The notes: generated by a model not told the origin, from the sequence alone. 64,000 bases of DNA from Pascua guehoae (GCA_001600415.1 BCJX01000006.1:336388-400387), one strand, 5' to 3'. Numbered from the stretch's first letter, positions 1-12,300 are shown. Numbers and translations are program-made.

Positions 1-330
1 TGGCTGGGGACGGCGGCCCTTGGCTGGGGACGGCGGCCCTTGGCTGGGGACGGCGGCCCTTGGCTGGGGACGGCGGCCCTTGGCTGGGGACGGCGCTGCC
101 TGGCTGAGAGCGGTGGGTGGGAGCGGCACTACCTGGGTGGGGACGGCAGGTCCTGGGTGGGAGCGGCAGCACCTGGCTGGGAACTGCGGCGCCTGAGTGG
201 GAGCGGCGCCGCTGGAGTGGGAGCGGCGGCTCCTGGCACGGGACGGCGGCGCCTGGCTGGGAACGGCGGCTCCTGGGCGGGGACGGCGGCCCTTGGCTGG
301 GAGCGGTGGGTGGCAGCAGCAGCTCCCAGC
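1..330. repeat. GC-rich minisatellite, 20-bp unit decaying to degenerate copies
   Basis: The first 80 bases are perfect head-to-tail copies of a 20-bp unit (tggctggggacggcggccct). From about 81 to 330 the array continues as degenerate copies that keep tggctggga and gcggc cores. On the minus strand it lies just beyond the third visible exon of the Rab18-like gene, so it probably sits in the next intron. All three forward frames are open across it, because the repeat contains no stop; the roughly 125-residue ORFs here are repeat artefacts. Confidence 0.9.
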
Positions 331-462
331 TGGGGACTCCGGGGGACCCTGTCGGCCGATACCTACATACCAGTCCCCGTCATCCATCTCACCTTCCTCC
401 CGCTCGCCCTGCCATATGGCGTTCTTCTCTCCACAACCCGCCACACAACTCGTCACACTTAC

Positions 463-1378
463 CCAAAATGACGCCCTGGGCGCCGCGATAGTAACTCGAC
501 GTGAGCGTCCGGAACCGCTCCTGGCCCGCGGTATCCTGCGATTGTTAGTTTCCGTTGTTAGGCTCGGAGCGCAGCGCCAGTGACGTTCGGCGAGGTCGTC
601 TTCGACTACCGGCCCTTCCCTACAGCAGCGTCGATGAGGAGGATGAGGCCGAGGATGATACCCCTACGGCGTCTGCACTGTCACTGCACACGACTCACCC
701 ATATCGACAGCTTGTACTTGCGCCCATCGAGCTCGACACTCTTAATCTTAAAGTCTACGCCGATGGTCGCCGCCGTCTCTTCCTCGGAGAGAAAGTCGTC
801 GTCGGTGAATCGGAGCAGGAGCGACGACTTGCCTGCGCGTGTGAGTCGGTGAGTGGGGGAGTGTCATGGTAATGAAGGTGAGGGATAGCATGTGAACGGG
901 GAGGAAGGGGGGAAGGAAGGAAGGCAGGGAGGGAGGAAGGCAGGGAGAAGGGAGGAAAGGAAGGACGAAAGGAGGAAGGCAGATGGGGGTTGTTCTGCGG
1001 AATGAGATGGGAGATGGGACACAATACAGTCGCCACCAAGCACAGTCGTACGAGCTCTCCATGACATGCAAGCATGCCGTCGCTGCATGACACGGAGGCA
1101 CAACCCACTCGCAGCGCCAGCCCAAACTCTGTTCCCAGCTACGACCGTGCGACCGCGATCGTCAACAGTCACCAGCAGCGGTCACTGCGTTCACCAGCGA
1201 CAAGTGGCAAGGACCCTCGCAATCGACACCTGCACGCCTCTCGCCACCCGTGCTTTCCCAACTCGAGACTCTTTGCCAGCGCGCCGTTTGCGTGTGACTC
1301 ACCGACACTCGAGTTGCCGATGAGGAGGAGCTTGAGGTTGGACGGCGCGGGTGCAGGCGCGTCGGTGGCTGGCGGCAT
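463..1378 (-). CDS. Rab18-like small GTPase, 5' part only (three exons)
   Basis: A Rab-family GTPase is expected to act in vesicle or ER/lipid-droplet traffic. Exon 1 is 1378-1303, exon 2 is 832-699 and exon 3 is 535-463, all with GTGAGT/GTAAGT donors and CAG acceptors, and the phases join without a stop. The joined product opens [20 protein letters not shown] and carries the P-loop GNSSVGKS (split by intron 1), the switch-I region ending in [15 protein letters not shown] (G3) and the [10 protein letters not shown] stretch. The run from [13 protein letters not shown] to GAQGVIL resembles Rab18 more than Rab1, Rab8 or Sec4, which is established family knowledge. The NKxD and SAK motifs and the C-terminal prenylation cysteines must lie beyond position 1. 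Intron 1 (833-1302) contains a purine-rich tract at about 895-985. Assignment to Rab is firm; the Rab18 subfamily is likely. Confidence 0.85.
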
Positions 1379-3638
1379 CGTGGGGTAAGATGATATGTGG
1401 TGCGGGGTAAGGAGTGTGCAGTGCTGTGCTGTAACTGGTAGAGAGAGTCGAGACGCGTCCACAGCAAGTGCGGTGGTTTGGACGTGGATTGCTCCACTCT
1501 GCCGCCGCTCGGCACGCTCGGTCGTCCCCGCGGCGTGGGTGCGGGCCCGCGGGTGCCAATCACCCGACACGCGACCGACAACACGAGGGCATTTGCTTCC
1601 GTCTAGCTGGAGTGTGGCGACAGCTTCGAATATTGACAGACTGATCTTTGTTGATAACGGAGGTGGCTTTTGGCAGCACTCATCTCTCGGCTCGACGCCA
1701 GCATATCAAAGCGTTCTCAATCTCGAGTGCACGCTTCGCTGCATGACGCGCTCTGTGGTCATGAACGGTGCCCATGACGCCACGCGCCACAACCAGACTC
1801 AATTGACTCGTGCGCTTGTGACTGACGACTCAAAAGGCCAAAAGGGCTGGTTGACCGAGAATGCAACTCGTTAACTCGTGCAACTCGGCCGGGTCAGCCA
1901 CGTGGCTCATGGCCGTCGGTCATGCCCATCTTGCCCAGCTCGAGGCCATATTGTTACATTTCAACCTACAGTATCCACAGTCATGCTAGTCATGCCAGCC
2001 AGGAGGGAGGACGTCGAGAATGTGTGACCGCCAGGGACACGGGCATTCTGGGACGGCCAGGGACCACAGGGCAACAGCCACCCAGCCCAGAACAAGCTTG
2101 AACCAGACCTCACGAGACCGACGGCCTCGGCGCCTCGGCCAGCCCAGCCAACAGGCAACAGGCCCATGCGCTGCTTCTTTGCTGGCCGCAGAATCTACCC
2201 ATTGTCCCCTCAGGTCGTCGCCCCCTGTGCCCCCTACTCGTCTCGATCGGTCCACGCGCCGACTTGGCGCTCTGTACCCGGCGGTTCGCACCGGCATGGG
2301 CCGCTGACCAAGCCGCGCGGCAGGCCCGGGTGATATCGGAACCGTGGGCAGGCTGCAAGGTGTACCTGCGTACCAGCATGTGGGCAGGGGGATCGGGTGG
2401 AATAGGCATGGGGCGGATCCGTCCATGCCAAATGCCAAGAAGTGGGATGCATATGCATGTACAGAGTATCAGATATCACCAAATGCTGTGGGCCGTGCGA
2501 TCCGCGCGACAGGTGCGCGGGCTGGAGGAGCAACAGAAGAACGAGGTGGTTTGGAGAGCAGTGCCATCGGTGGTCTCAAAGAAGCATACAGAGCGTACGT
2601 GTCGGTCCGGCACCGAGTGCCGGGATATGGACGAGGATGTGCACCGAGTCCAAGGAATGTTCAGGCACCAAGCGAGAAGAGAAGAGATGAGTAGAGTGAG
2701 TCGAGTAGATGGATGGATGACCTGGATGGGTGGCTTTGTTTGTCACCCCCTTGAAACGGCAGTCACTCGATACGCTGATTGATTCGACTGGGATGCGGTG
2801 CCTGAAACACAAAATGCCCGCCGGCTGGCTCCCTAGAGGAGGCAGCCGCAGGGCCCTTTTGGCCGTTTGGGGCCTGGAGCCTAACGAGGATAGAAGGGCG
2901 TGGGGCTGCGGGAAGTGGGGCCCGTAGGGCATCGAGGGGAGGGCTGATGGGTGGCTTTACGATCAGGAACATGCTCCGTTTCCGGTACATGCGCGTGGCC
3001 GAGATAGGGGGGGGGGCTGGGTGCTGGTTATTGGACCCCTCCATGATCAGGCTGATCAGGCTGGGGTCTTTTTTCTTTTTTTTTTGGTTTCTCGTCTCGA
3101 ACGCGCTTTGGCCACACATTGCAAAGACTGACTCGCCGACGGTGTTCCGCCAAGAGACGCCGCTTTGGCGCCCCCCCCCACGCATCACCGTTTACATCGG
3201 ATCCGTGTGTCACGAGGCGCCTAGGTACACTACCTGCCCTGCCTGCCTGCATACCGGCCTGCAAGCGTCCCCGACGGGCGACCCTAAGCGTGTTCCAAGA
3301 AAATCATTAGAGCCCATGGCCGTAGGGCGCTCGGTGGCGTGAATGAGGAGGAGGGGGGGGGGGGGGGGGAGGCGCCGCGCCGCCGGAACGACTCGTTTGC
3401 TTCGGCAAAGACGTCGGCGTGCAAAGAGATTTATTAACCACCACCGACATTGCAAGGTGCCGTGCTTGTAACCCCCCCATCAACAACATTCACCCACTAC
3501 TGGACGCTTTGCAATCTCTGGACATCTGTAGCGACAACCTTTCTTCAACCTCTCTCCCAACCAAACCGAACAAAACCCAAACACAAACCTAAACCCACCC
3601 GCGCGCGCGACCCGACAATCCCTGCTGGGCACCCGGCC
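1379..3638. other. Intergenic, Rab18-like / MFS divergent spacer
   Basis: This 2.26 kb spacer lies between two divergently transcribed genes. ORFs of up to 172 codons occur on both strands, but none shows domain-like content or consistent splice signals, so I read them as GC-rich shadows. Homopolymers are present: T-rich at about 3068-3086 and a G run at about 3353-3370. The last roughly 150 bases before 3639 are C/A-rich, as expected of a leader. I found no RNA gene. Confidence 0.6.
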
Positions 3639-5914
3639 ATGTTTAAAAGGGACCGCAACGCAACGCCTGTAAACGACCTATCCACTGCCCCCGGGTCGTC
3701 TTCCAAGACCTCTTTGGCCCCATCATTGTCGTCGCGCAAGATGGCCAACGAGACCACCGAGACGGTCATTGACGACCGCACCATTGCGGGCCTTGACGAA
3801 AAGTCAAAGTCGACGGAAAACCTCGACGCAAACCCTCTCGACAATGCCGTCGTCGCCGAGGCCGCAGCCGACGACAACGGACCACAGGGCGGTGTCCTCG
3901 AGGGCATGCGGCTATGGCTCGTCTTCCTGGCCATGATGGCCTCTGTCTTTGTGAGTTGGCACCAAAAAGCGGATGTTGTGCGGTCCCGAGCGAGTAGCCG
4001 GGACCGGATCGCGTCGCGTCCGAAGACGCAAGGCCTAGGCTGACCACTGTAGATGTTCGCCCTCGACCAGTCAATCGTGGCCACCGCCATCCCCGTCATT
4101 GTCTCAGAGTTCAACTCGTGAGTAGACTGTTCAGACCAGTGTGGCCGCCATGTGGGAACGGCGTCGACGCATGCCCCCGAAGGTTGTTGTTCCCACCCGC
4201 GGCATGTGGCACTTGGGCCATTCCGCGGTCACGGTCATCCCACATGTGCACCGTCGTACCACATGCCGGTGATTATACACTGCACCACGTTACAAGAGTC
4301 ATCCGTGCATTGTGCTTTTGGTGCATCCGACTGGTGCAGCATCGGCCACAGCCAGGCGGATGCGGGTGGGCGTGCCCCGCATTTGCCCCACACCCTGCGT
4401 GGCGCCACATCCAAACTTGAACTAACATTGCAGCTTTGCCATGGTCGGATGGGTCATCACCGCCTACTTTGTGAGTATAACAACGTCGCACACACACTGC
4501 ACACACGCTAACCCACTAGCTCACACAATGCGGCTTCATCCTCCTCGTTGGCCAGCTCTTGACCGCCTTCAAGGCAAAGTGGATCCTCCTCTGGGCCATC
4601 TTCTGGTTCGAAGTGGGCTCTCTCATCTGTGCTCTCGCCAAGAACATGACCACGTTGATCGTCGCACGCGCCATCCAAGGCCTCGGCGCGTCGGGCATGT
4701 TTGTGTCGATTATCGCCGTCATTGCCGTCGTGACAAAGGTCGAGAAGCGCGCTGGCTTCATGGCTGGGTTCGGCTTTGTCTTTGTCATCTCGTCCGTCAT
4801 CGGTCCCCTCCTCGGTGGTGTCTTTACCGAGCACTTGACATGGAGGTGGTGCTTTTGGATCAACCTCCCGTTCGGAGGTGTCGCCGTCGCTGCTGTGCTC
4901 TTCCTGCTGCCCGCACACCCTCCCCAGCAGCAACGCGACGAAAACGGCGAGATTATTGTCAAGCCTGGCGGCTGGCGCGTCCTCCTGACCATGGACTGGC
5001 TCGGCTCTGCCCTGACGATTGCGTACATTACCTGCCTCCTGCTTGCGCTCCAGTGGGGCGGCAACGAGTACCCGTGGCACAACTGGCGCATCATCCTCCT
5101 GTTTGTGCTCGGCGGCCTGCTCGTCATTGCCTTTTTCTCGTGGGAATTCTACCTTGGCGCCAACGCCCTCATCCCGCCGACGCTCATGAAGAACCGCACC
5201 ATTATCGCCGCGTCGTTTACAATCTTCATGCTCATGCTCGCCATGCTTGGCGGCACGTACCAGCTCCCGCTCTACTACCAGGCCGGCCGTAACCGCTCGC
5301 CGCAGCAGTCGGGTATCGACATTATCCCGTTTATGATCCTCGTCTGCGCTGGCATCTTTGTCTCGGGCGGCGCCGTCCAAAAGTGGGGCTACTACTACCC
5401 GTTCCTCCTCATTGGCCCGCCCATTGCGGCCGTCGGCTTTGGTCTCTTCTACACTATCCGCGAGGACACGTCCAAGGCGAGCGTCATTGGTTACCAGGTC
5501 CTCGCCGGCTTTGGCGTCGGCCTCACGTTCCAGAATATCATCCTCTCGGCCCAAGCAGAATTCGCAAAGCGCCCCTCGCTCATCCCCCAGGCGACGGGTA
5601 TCGTCTCCTTTTTCCAGCTCACTGGCGCCGCTATTGGTATTGGAATCGTCAACACGGTCCAGTCCGTCTTCCTCAACCGCTACCTGAAAGAGTATGCGCC
5701 CCAGGCACCCTTCGAGGTCGTCCGCCAGTCGACCCAGGCAATCTACCAGCTGCCCCTCGAGCTCCAGAAGCCCGTCATCCACGCCTACCTCCTCGCCATT
5801 TCAAAGTCGTACATTCCCATCTTTGTCGCCCTCGCCCTGTCCGTTTTCTCGGGCGCATGGATTCGCAACCACAACATGCTCAAGGTCGGCGTCCAGCCGG
5901 GCGTGCACGTGTAG
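3639..5914 (+). CDS. MFS drug:H+ antiporter-2-like transporter (14 TM)
   Basis: This is a major facilitator transporter of the plasma membrane or vacuole; the substrate is unknown. Four exons (3639-3950, 4053-4117, 4434-4470, 4520-5914) give 602 residues. The cytosolic N-tail of about 85 residues is acidic and Ser/Thr-rich. The first helix leads into MFALDQSIVATAIPVI, the typical DHA2/DHA14 TM1, followed by WVITAYFL, the antiporter motif C (FVISSVIGPLLGGVF) and TWRWCFWINLPFGG, all characteristic of 14-helix members. Length fits the family. The cytoplasmic TM2-TM3 loop, which normally carries motif A (G-x-L-x-D-x-x-G-R-K), instead reads GQLLTAFKAKWILL and lacks the Asp and the Arg. Intron 2 is 316 nt, long for this window. 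The start at 3639 is preferred over the in-frame 3450 ATG because the upstream stretch reads like leader sequence. Confidence 0.88.
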
Positions 5915-6429
5915 ACGCGCAGAAAGCCGGGCGTCAGCCCGGCAACGTTTTGCTTGTCCCCCACCCTGCTCCATCGTTGCTGGCATTCCTGCGTGTCGAC
6001 CGCGGCGACGGTCGACATCCACCCACAGACTAGAACATTGAATTTTGCACCATACCACCCGCCACCATACCATCCGCTCGCTCCCAACACACCACACACC
6101 ATTCCACCCGCTCGCTCCCAACCACACCACATGAAACCACTCGACATTGTCTGTTATTTCTGGTCACAGGCGCCATAGATTGTCTATAATATAGAATGAA
6201 CCAGATTGACAGAACAAGTGCAGCCAGAACAAGTGCAGATGAGCAAGAGTGCAACATGGACACTAACGCTTGGTACTGATGCCACGGTAGGCGACAAACG
6301 ATCACTGAACGCTCCCACGAGGGCGGAGCGGGAAAGGCTCACGGCAAGACGAAACCACGACACGGAGAACGGACGAAATACCAATGAGGGCCACAAGGGC
6401 ACAGCGACGACGCCCGCCGAACGGGCAAC

Positions 6430-6575
6430 GTGGATGTCTGATGCAGAAACACTGACAGCTCCGCCAAATGGTAGTTTGATCCAGAAACACACCTACAAAT
6501 GTGGATGCCTGATGAGGACACACTGACCCCGAGGCCACCGAATGGCAGTTTGATCCAGAAACACGCCTACTACTG
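6430..6575. repeat. Two diverged direct repeats of about 70 bp
   Basis: Unit 1 starts gtggatgtctgatgcagaa and contains aatggtagtttgatccagaa. Unit 2, about 70 bp downstream, starts gtggatgcctgatgaggac and contains aatggcagtttgatccagaa. A further truncated relative begins near 6585. The repeats are mid-spacer and no flanking target duplication was seen. Confidence 0.7.
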
Positions 6576-7689
6576 ACCCTTACGAATGTCGATCATGCCA
6601 AATGGACACTCTGACGCGCGACGCCCACCATACCCCTCAGGCCCACGACCCACTGGGGGTAGATAACCCCCGATAACGATAACGATAACACCGATAACCC
6701 GATCGACACACGTATCCCACCCTCCTGCGCCCTGTCGCGGACCCGGAACCGGAACGCATAACATGCTTATTACCACCTGCCGATCCAGGACACGACAAGC
6801 AGCGTCCACGTCGCTGTTCCAGGTACGCATGCATGCAGTCGCGGGTAGTCGCTGGTGGGCGAGGCTTGGCTTGGCTTGGCTTGGCTCTGTCGGATGGCCA
6901 AGGGTTTTGCGACAGAGTTTGGTGCTGAGCCAACGGCGAGTTTGTCAGCAGATTGGTGGGCGGCGGGGGCCATCCGGCGCCCGGAAGCGTCCATTTCACG
7001 TGTTTTTTCTAAACCATGCGTTTGGGATGTTTGGTGCGTTGGGCGTTGGGTTTGGGTGCGTTGGGTGTATGCTGCGGTCGGGGCCGGGCATGGAGGTGGG
7101 AAGACCGCGTCGCTGCTCGCTGCGCGGCTCTCCGGTGCCATGAGCCAAAAGGCCGTGGCACTTGTCCGCCACACGTCGCCGCTGTAGGTCGGACAAAGTG
7201 CCGTCTTTTCACGTGGGCATGAACATACTTGGGTCAGCTCGTGGTCGCCGTCGGAGGTCGGGAATGGGGGTGCAGATTTGGTGCTGCCATAACCGCAGAA
7301 ACCGGGGGGGGGGGGGGGGGGGGGTGCATGGCGATGGTGACGGTGACGGACGGACGCTGGCACTGCCATGGTGTACTGCGGCCACACGTCTACCGGACGG
7401 GGTTACCACTGATGAGAATATGATGGAGACTATTAAACGGGCTGGGTGTCGCAGGCTATTCGCGTGGGATACCAAGTCGGGGCAGTGGAGGGCACACGCA
7501 TGCGCAGTACAGTGGACGTTTGGGCTCGGGTTGGGCATGACTTGTTTCCGCTGGGCTTCTACCCCACCACACCGCCGGCGCGAGAGGCTGAGGTCGCATG
7601 GGTCCATTAGCCATCTGCAGCTGCAGGGTGGGCTGTAAATATGTGGTTTAGTGAGAACACTACTGCACTGCACCTTGTCCATGGCGCCC

Positions 7690-7773
7690 GCCTTCTTGCC
7701 CTTCTTGCCCTTCTTGCCCTTCTTGCCCTTCTTGCCCTTCTTGCCCTTCTTGCCCTTCTTGCCCTTCTTGCCC
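7690..7773. repeat. 9-bp minisatellite (cttcttgcc)n
   Basis: About nine perfect tandem copies of a 9-mer. Because the unit is a multiple of three, every frame stays open. On the minus strand the frames read (GKK)n or (GQE)n. The (GKK)n frame, preceded by acidic and basic residues, would resemble the lysine-rich tail of a nucleolar protein. Confidence 0.9.
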
Positions 7774-8180
7774 GTACCCTTCACCTCGTCCCGGTCCTCG
7801 TCCCCTCCCCTCGTCGTCGGCCTCTTCGCCCTCCGTGTCGTCGCGCTTACGCTTCTTGTCCACCCGCGTCTTGGCACCGTTGTCCTTGCCTGACGTCGCA
7901 GGCGTAATTACGTCTGCGCCAGCTGCCCCGCAGGCGGAGGTGAATGCCCCCAAGAGCCCAACACGCCCAGCGCCCAGGATGATCATAATGTCTCCTTGCC
8001 TTTGTGTGTCCTGGCCCATCGCTAACAGCACCTCGACCATGGCTCTCAGGCATGCATGCACGCAGACGATCTTGTGGCAACTCTTTTCGTTTACGATGGG
8101 CAGCTTCTTGCCAGATGGATCAGGCACCAACGCCGCTTATAAACCACGGCGGATCTGCTGATAACAACTTTTGGTTGTGC

Positions 8181-8280
8181 GGGCGTGTAGCTCAGTTGGT
8201 AGAGCGCGACATTCGCAAGATGTGGTCTACATCCTGCGCCGCATTTGTCGAGGTCTTTGGTTCGATTCCTAACTCGTCCA
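8181..8280 (+). tRNA. tRNA-Ala (anticodon CGC) with a 27-nt intron
   Basis: The gene folds as acceptor GGGCGTG/CTCGTCC, D-arm GCTC-AGTTGGTA-GAGC, anticodon stem CGACA/TGTCG, variable loop AGGTC and a T-loop TTCGATT, with discriminator A at 8280. The anticodon CGC is at 8214-8216. The intron occupies 8218-8244, directly after the base 3' of the anticodon as in nuclear tRNAs, and contains a GCG able to pair with the anticodon. A G3-U70 wobble, the alanine identity element, is present. A TTTT Pol III terminator follows at 8284. Two U-U oppositions (6-67 in the acceptor and 51-63 in the T-stem) are blemishes that might lower stability. Confidence 0.85.
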
Positions 8281-8287
8281 TCTCTTT

Positions 8288-9306
8288 TGTCACTTGCCGA
8301 CCTCATCACTTGACAGCTCCTCGGAACGCCAGTGAATTGTTGACTTGAAACGCATCTGCCGCTTGCGCACGAGTCGGAGTTGAGCAGGACCGGGCAAGGG
8401 GAAAATCAACCCAGGGCTTCAAGCCAGAGCGTCCTACTCGATCCCTATGACAGGATTGGGACTGGGTCTCAGAAGGCCCTGGCCCGGGACGAGGTCCACT
8501 TTGGTGATGTGGTGTAGGCGATATAGTCCGTTTCACGCAAGTAAAACCAGCAGGCAAGTAAAACCAACATACAAGTGTATTGTAGGCACTGCTTTTTGTT
8601 TGGGGTGTTATTCATGACACTGGGGACAGTGAATCGTGAGAAAATGGCAAGTGGAAGACGTTGCAACACGATTGGAACACGGTGGGCGCCACATGTGAGC
8701 TGGTGCCAGTTGCAGGTGCGTGACCCTGAATTCACTATCAAGTTCCTGCCTTGAAGTCTGGTCTTTTGATGCATTCGTTGCTTTGTGCCATCGTCGACTT
8801 TGCCAGTGCTATTAATGCAGTGGCTATTGAGCCGTCTCCACGCGGAAATCGCAATGGGTTGACACTTTTTGGTGTAAACCAACATGACAACTGTGGGCGC
8901 AGACAACGTCTGCCATCTCACCAGAACTAGCGAGCATCGCCACAAACCAACTGCGAGAGCAAACACATGGGCAGGACGCGGTCCACGCTTCCTGCTCTTC
9001 CCTTCAGATCCCCCAGTTCCTCTGCACACATCCCTGAACCCAAACTGCACCCATCATCCATCGCATCTACGGTGCACACAGTGTCTCCTGTGTGCGGGTA
9101 AGATCTGCTACGATAGAGCGACAGTGCCGGCGTTCCCGCGCCGCACATGTCCTGGCGTTCGTTGGTCGTTGTTTTTGCGTTCGGGTCGTGTTGTTGACGA
9201 ACTTTTTCCATCCTCTGCAGTAGGGTACCGGACACCGGGACCCACTCCCATTAGTCCCCTCCAGTGATCCCCGCATGGCTCTCCCCGCTCCCATTCGCTC
9301 GTCTCA
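8288..9306. other. Intergenic between tRNA-Ala and M28 peptidase 3' end
   Basis: About 1 kb with no supported gene. ORFs on both strands lack recognisable content. The right part is the 3' flank of the minus-strand peptidase gene. Confidence 0.55.
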
Positions 9307-12300
9307 TTAGATCTCCACACGGCCACAGACCGAGCCCGACATGAGAATGTCAAAGGCACCATTGTAGCGCTTGTTCGCCCAGTCGTCGATCGCCATGAGC
9401 CACTTGCTCGCGGGCATGTCGGGGCCGAGGCGCGAGGCCGTGCCGGGCACCATCTGGTTGAGGTCTGGATGTTAGCGAGGTATGATTCGGGGTCTGCGCG
9501 GCTCGAATGCACAAAAGCGGTCAAACGAAATCTGCCAACCCCCGTCACTCAAAGGCCACTTCCACTCACCAAACGCAACCCAATCCAGGGCAAGCTTTTC
9601 GTCCTCCTTGAGCTTGACAACCAGCTCGAGCTCCATCTCGTGCTCGTCGACCGACGTCGCCGCCTTGATGTGGTGGCGCTTGAAGCCCTTTGGCGGGGGG
9701 AAGTCAAAGCTCCAGTCGACAATGTCGGCCTCAAACCCGAGCGCGGGCCACACGAGCCCCTTGTGGTCCGTCTTGATGTGGATACGCGTGGTGCCGTCGT
9801 CAAGCAGCTTGCGGTCCGAGGTAATGCTCATTTCGGGCCAGTCAAATGCGACGGGCTCGAGCGGGAACTCGTACGTGTCCAAAAACGTCGAGACCGGGTA
9901 CAGGCTGTCCCACTCGGCCGAGTAGTCACCGAGGACCGTCTGGCGCAGCTCCGAGTCGCCGCCGTGCGCCGCGTGAAACTCGCGCGCGAATTGCTCGTTG
10001 CCGGGCAGGTCGGCAAACGCAAGGTAGGCCGTGTGGGCACCATCCGTGTGGTTGTACTGATACTGCATGGTCATGCGCTTCGGGTGCATGGCGTCGTAGG
10101 GCGACCAGGCCGGCGAGACAAACAGTGCCACAACACCGGCGAGTACCACTACCAGCGCAACGAGAACGCGGCGCTGACCAGGACGCGACGCGCGGGCAAA
10201 CAGTGGCGACAGGAGAGGGAAGAATGTGAGCGTGCAAAGGGATGTAATGGTGGCAATGATAAACTCGACGGGCGCCTCCTTGCCCATGCGGCCAGTGAGC
10301 GGGACAAAGATGTCGAGGGTCTGGGCTGTGAGCTGCGAAAAAGGGCGGGCACTAACCGTGGTGAAAGCCTCCATGGCGAGGGCGTGTAACAGGACCAGAG
10401 GCACAATGTATGAAGCAAAGAAGGGGATTCCCGAGCGTCCAGAAATGACGCGGCGCACCTCGGTGGACAGCGCGCCGACGAGGCAGACACACAACAGCCC
10501 AGCAAACAAGTATGCGCTGCGGATGCGGAGTGCCTGGAGGCCGAGCATGTACGCCGTGAGGACGAGGAGCTGAGAGTAGTACTGCGCATTCTCGAGGTAG
10601 GCATGGTGTGCCGGGTCGACAAGAGACGCAAGTGCGTACTGCGCGCCAAGGTGGCCGAGAATGCCAGTCGTCCCGTACAGGGGGATGGGCAGGCCCTCGT
10701 GGGAGAACCACGCCATGGTCTTGCCAATAGTGACCATGAAAGCGGCAGTGGCGAGCGAGACTGCAAGACCCGCGATCAGCGACACCGGCGCCCCGAGGAC
10801 GGCCACAAGGAACGCGCGCGCGCGGTCGCGGCGGAAGTTCCACACTGCCAGTGTCGCGGCCAGCGTCGCGAGCGCGACATACGCAATGTCGGCAGATGCC
10901 ATTGTCCACGTAGCAAAGAAGCGGTCATAGAGTGACATGTACACCATGTCGGGAGGAGACCACGGCACATCACTGTGCAGTGGCGACTCGGGCGACAGGA
11001 GGAAATCAACAATGGCCATGACATTGGTGGTAAAGTGCTGCGCCGAGCCGACCTGGATGTTGGCCAAAATGTCACTGGGTCGTCAGCATCGACGTATTCA
11101 GACAAAGATCAAGTATACCCACTCGCGCGTGTGGTAAAAGTAGCTGTGTCCGACAATGGCCATCTGCACCTGTCAGCAAGATCCACAATCTCTTGCTAGT
11201 CAGACCCACATCGAGACCAGAGACGCCCAGGTACTGCTCAAACTGCACAAAGTCGGTATCGCTGATCATGATACCCGAGCTAAAGACGTCGGCCGCAATG
11301 ACAGTGCCGCGCGGGTGCGGCGCGTGCCTGAACGCCTCAATCATCTCGCGGCTCGTCGCCTGGAACAGGAGGGCACCGCCCGTCGTTCCCGCGGCTTCGA
11401 GATTGATGACAGCATGGACACTCTCTCGGGTCTCGTGCTGCGTAGAGTACAGGTGCGAGCCGTCCTGCAGCGTCTCCTCGGCACCGTTCCACATGAAAAT
11501 CACGCTGTTGTCGAATGGCTTGTTTCGTTCAATGAGCACGCGTGCAATGTCGAGCATGACGCCGACGCCCATGCCGTCACTGGCGTTAGTGGCGGTTCAA
11601 CGCGGGCGTCGTTTGCCGACGCCTGTAATTCTCTTGCACGTCTGTGCGCTCCCGATCACTCACTCTGCTGCTCCAGGTGACGGCATTGTCGAGTCAATGT
11701 GCGCCCCGAGGAGGATCGAGTCCTTGCGGCCAGTTGGGGGGCCAGAGGGAGGGTTGTGCGCGGAAATCTTGAGAATAATGTTGCTGACGCCAGAGTAGAG
11801 CTTGAGCACATCGTGGCCAGCGAGTCCGAACCTGTGGTGTTAGATGAGTAGACGCAGGCGTAGGGTCTCCGGCGATCCCGTCTCCTGCGTGACGAATGCA
11901 CCCCTGCCATCTCTCCTACTGTGCTGGCATGGATGCCCAGCTCACACACCGTCGCTGGCCCCCAACGCCATCCACTCGTTTACAGTGCCGACCGACTCAC
12001 ATGTGGTATCCCGATCCGCGCTGTACCCAAACCTCGCACTTCAATTCACCGCCCTCGTCGCACTTGCTGACCAGGGCGCGCACCTCCTCTTCGACGTAGC
12101 GCTCGCCTGCCTCGGCCTCCTGTGTCCCGACCGTGCGGTAGCCGATATCTTCGAGTGCCTTGATGTGGCGCAGGACGACCTCTTCGGCCGGTTGCGGTGC
12201 GCCATTCGCATCGCTGATGGAGGGAGCGGAGAAGGATGGATTGTCGATAGGCAGGGACAGTGACACGTCAGACAGAGAGCGGTAAAGGTGTGATCACAGT

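Larger units (their letters stand above)
5915..8180. other. Repeat-rich intergenic region
   Basis: Between the MFS stop and the tRNA I see no convincing gene. The spacer holds diverged repeats of about 70 bp (6430-6575), a gataac hexamer run (about 6671-6700), a ttggc run (about 6863-6886), a poly-G tract (about 7302-7323) and a 9-bp minisatellite (7690-7773). A minus-strand ORF from 8130 to 7660 contains a nuclear-protein-like KKRKRDDTEGEEADDE stretch feeding into the minisatellite. It may be the end of a decayed gene, but I could not build consistent exons for it. Confidence 0.5.

Noticed and set aside
40..583. Three overlapping plus-strand ORFs of 124-143 codons
   Set aside because: They run through the 20-bp minisatellite, which lacks stop codons in all frames, and overlap Rab exon 3 on the other strand.
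4508..5782. 424-codon minus-strand ORF
   Set aside because: Antisense to the MFS transporter; composition is charged and repetitive with no domain signature.
6660..6705. gataac hexamer run considered as telomere-like or CRISPR-like
   Set aside because: Only a handful of imperfect units without spacers, mid-chromosome and in a eukaryotic context; a simple repeat.
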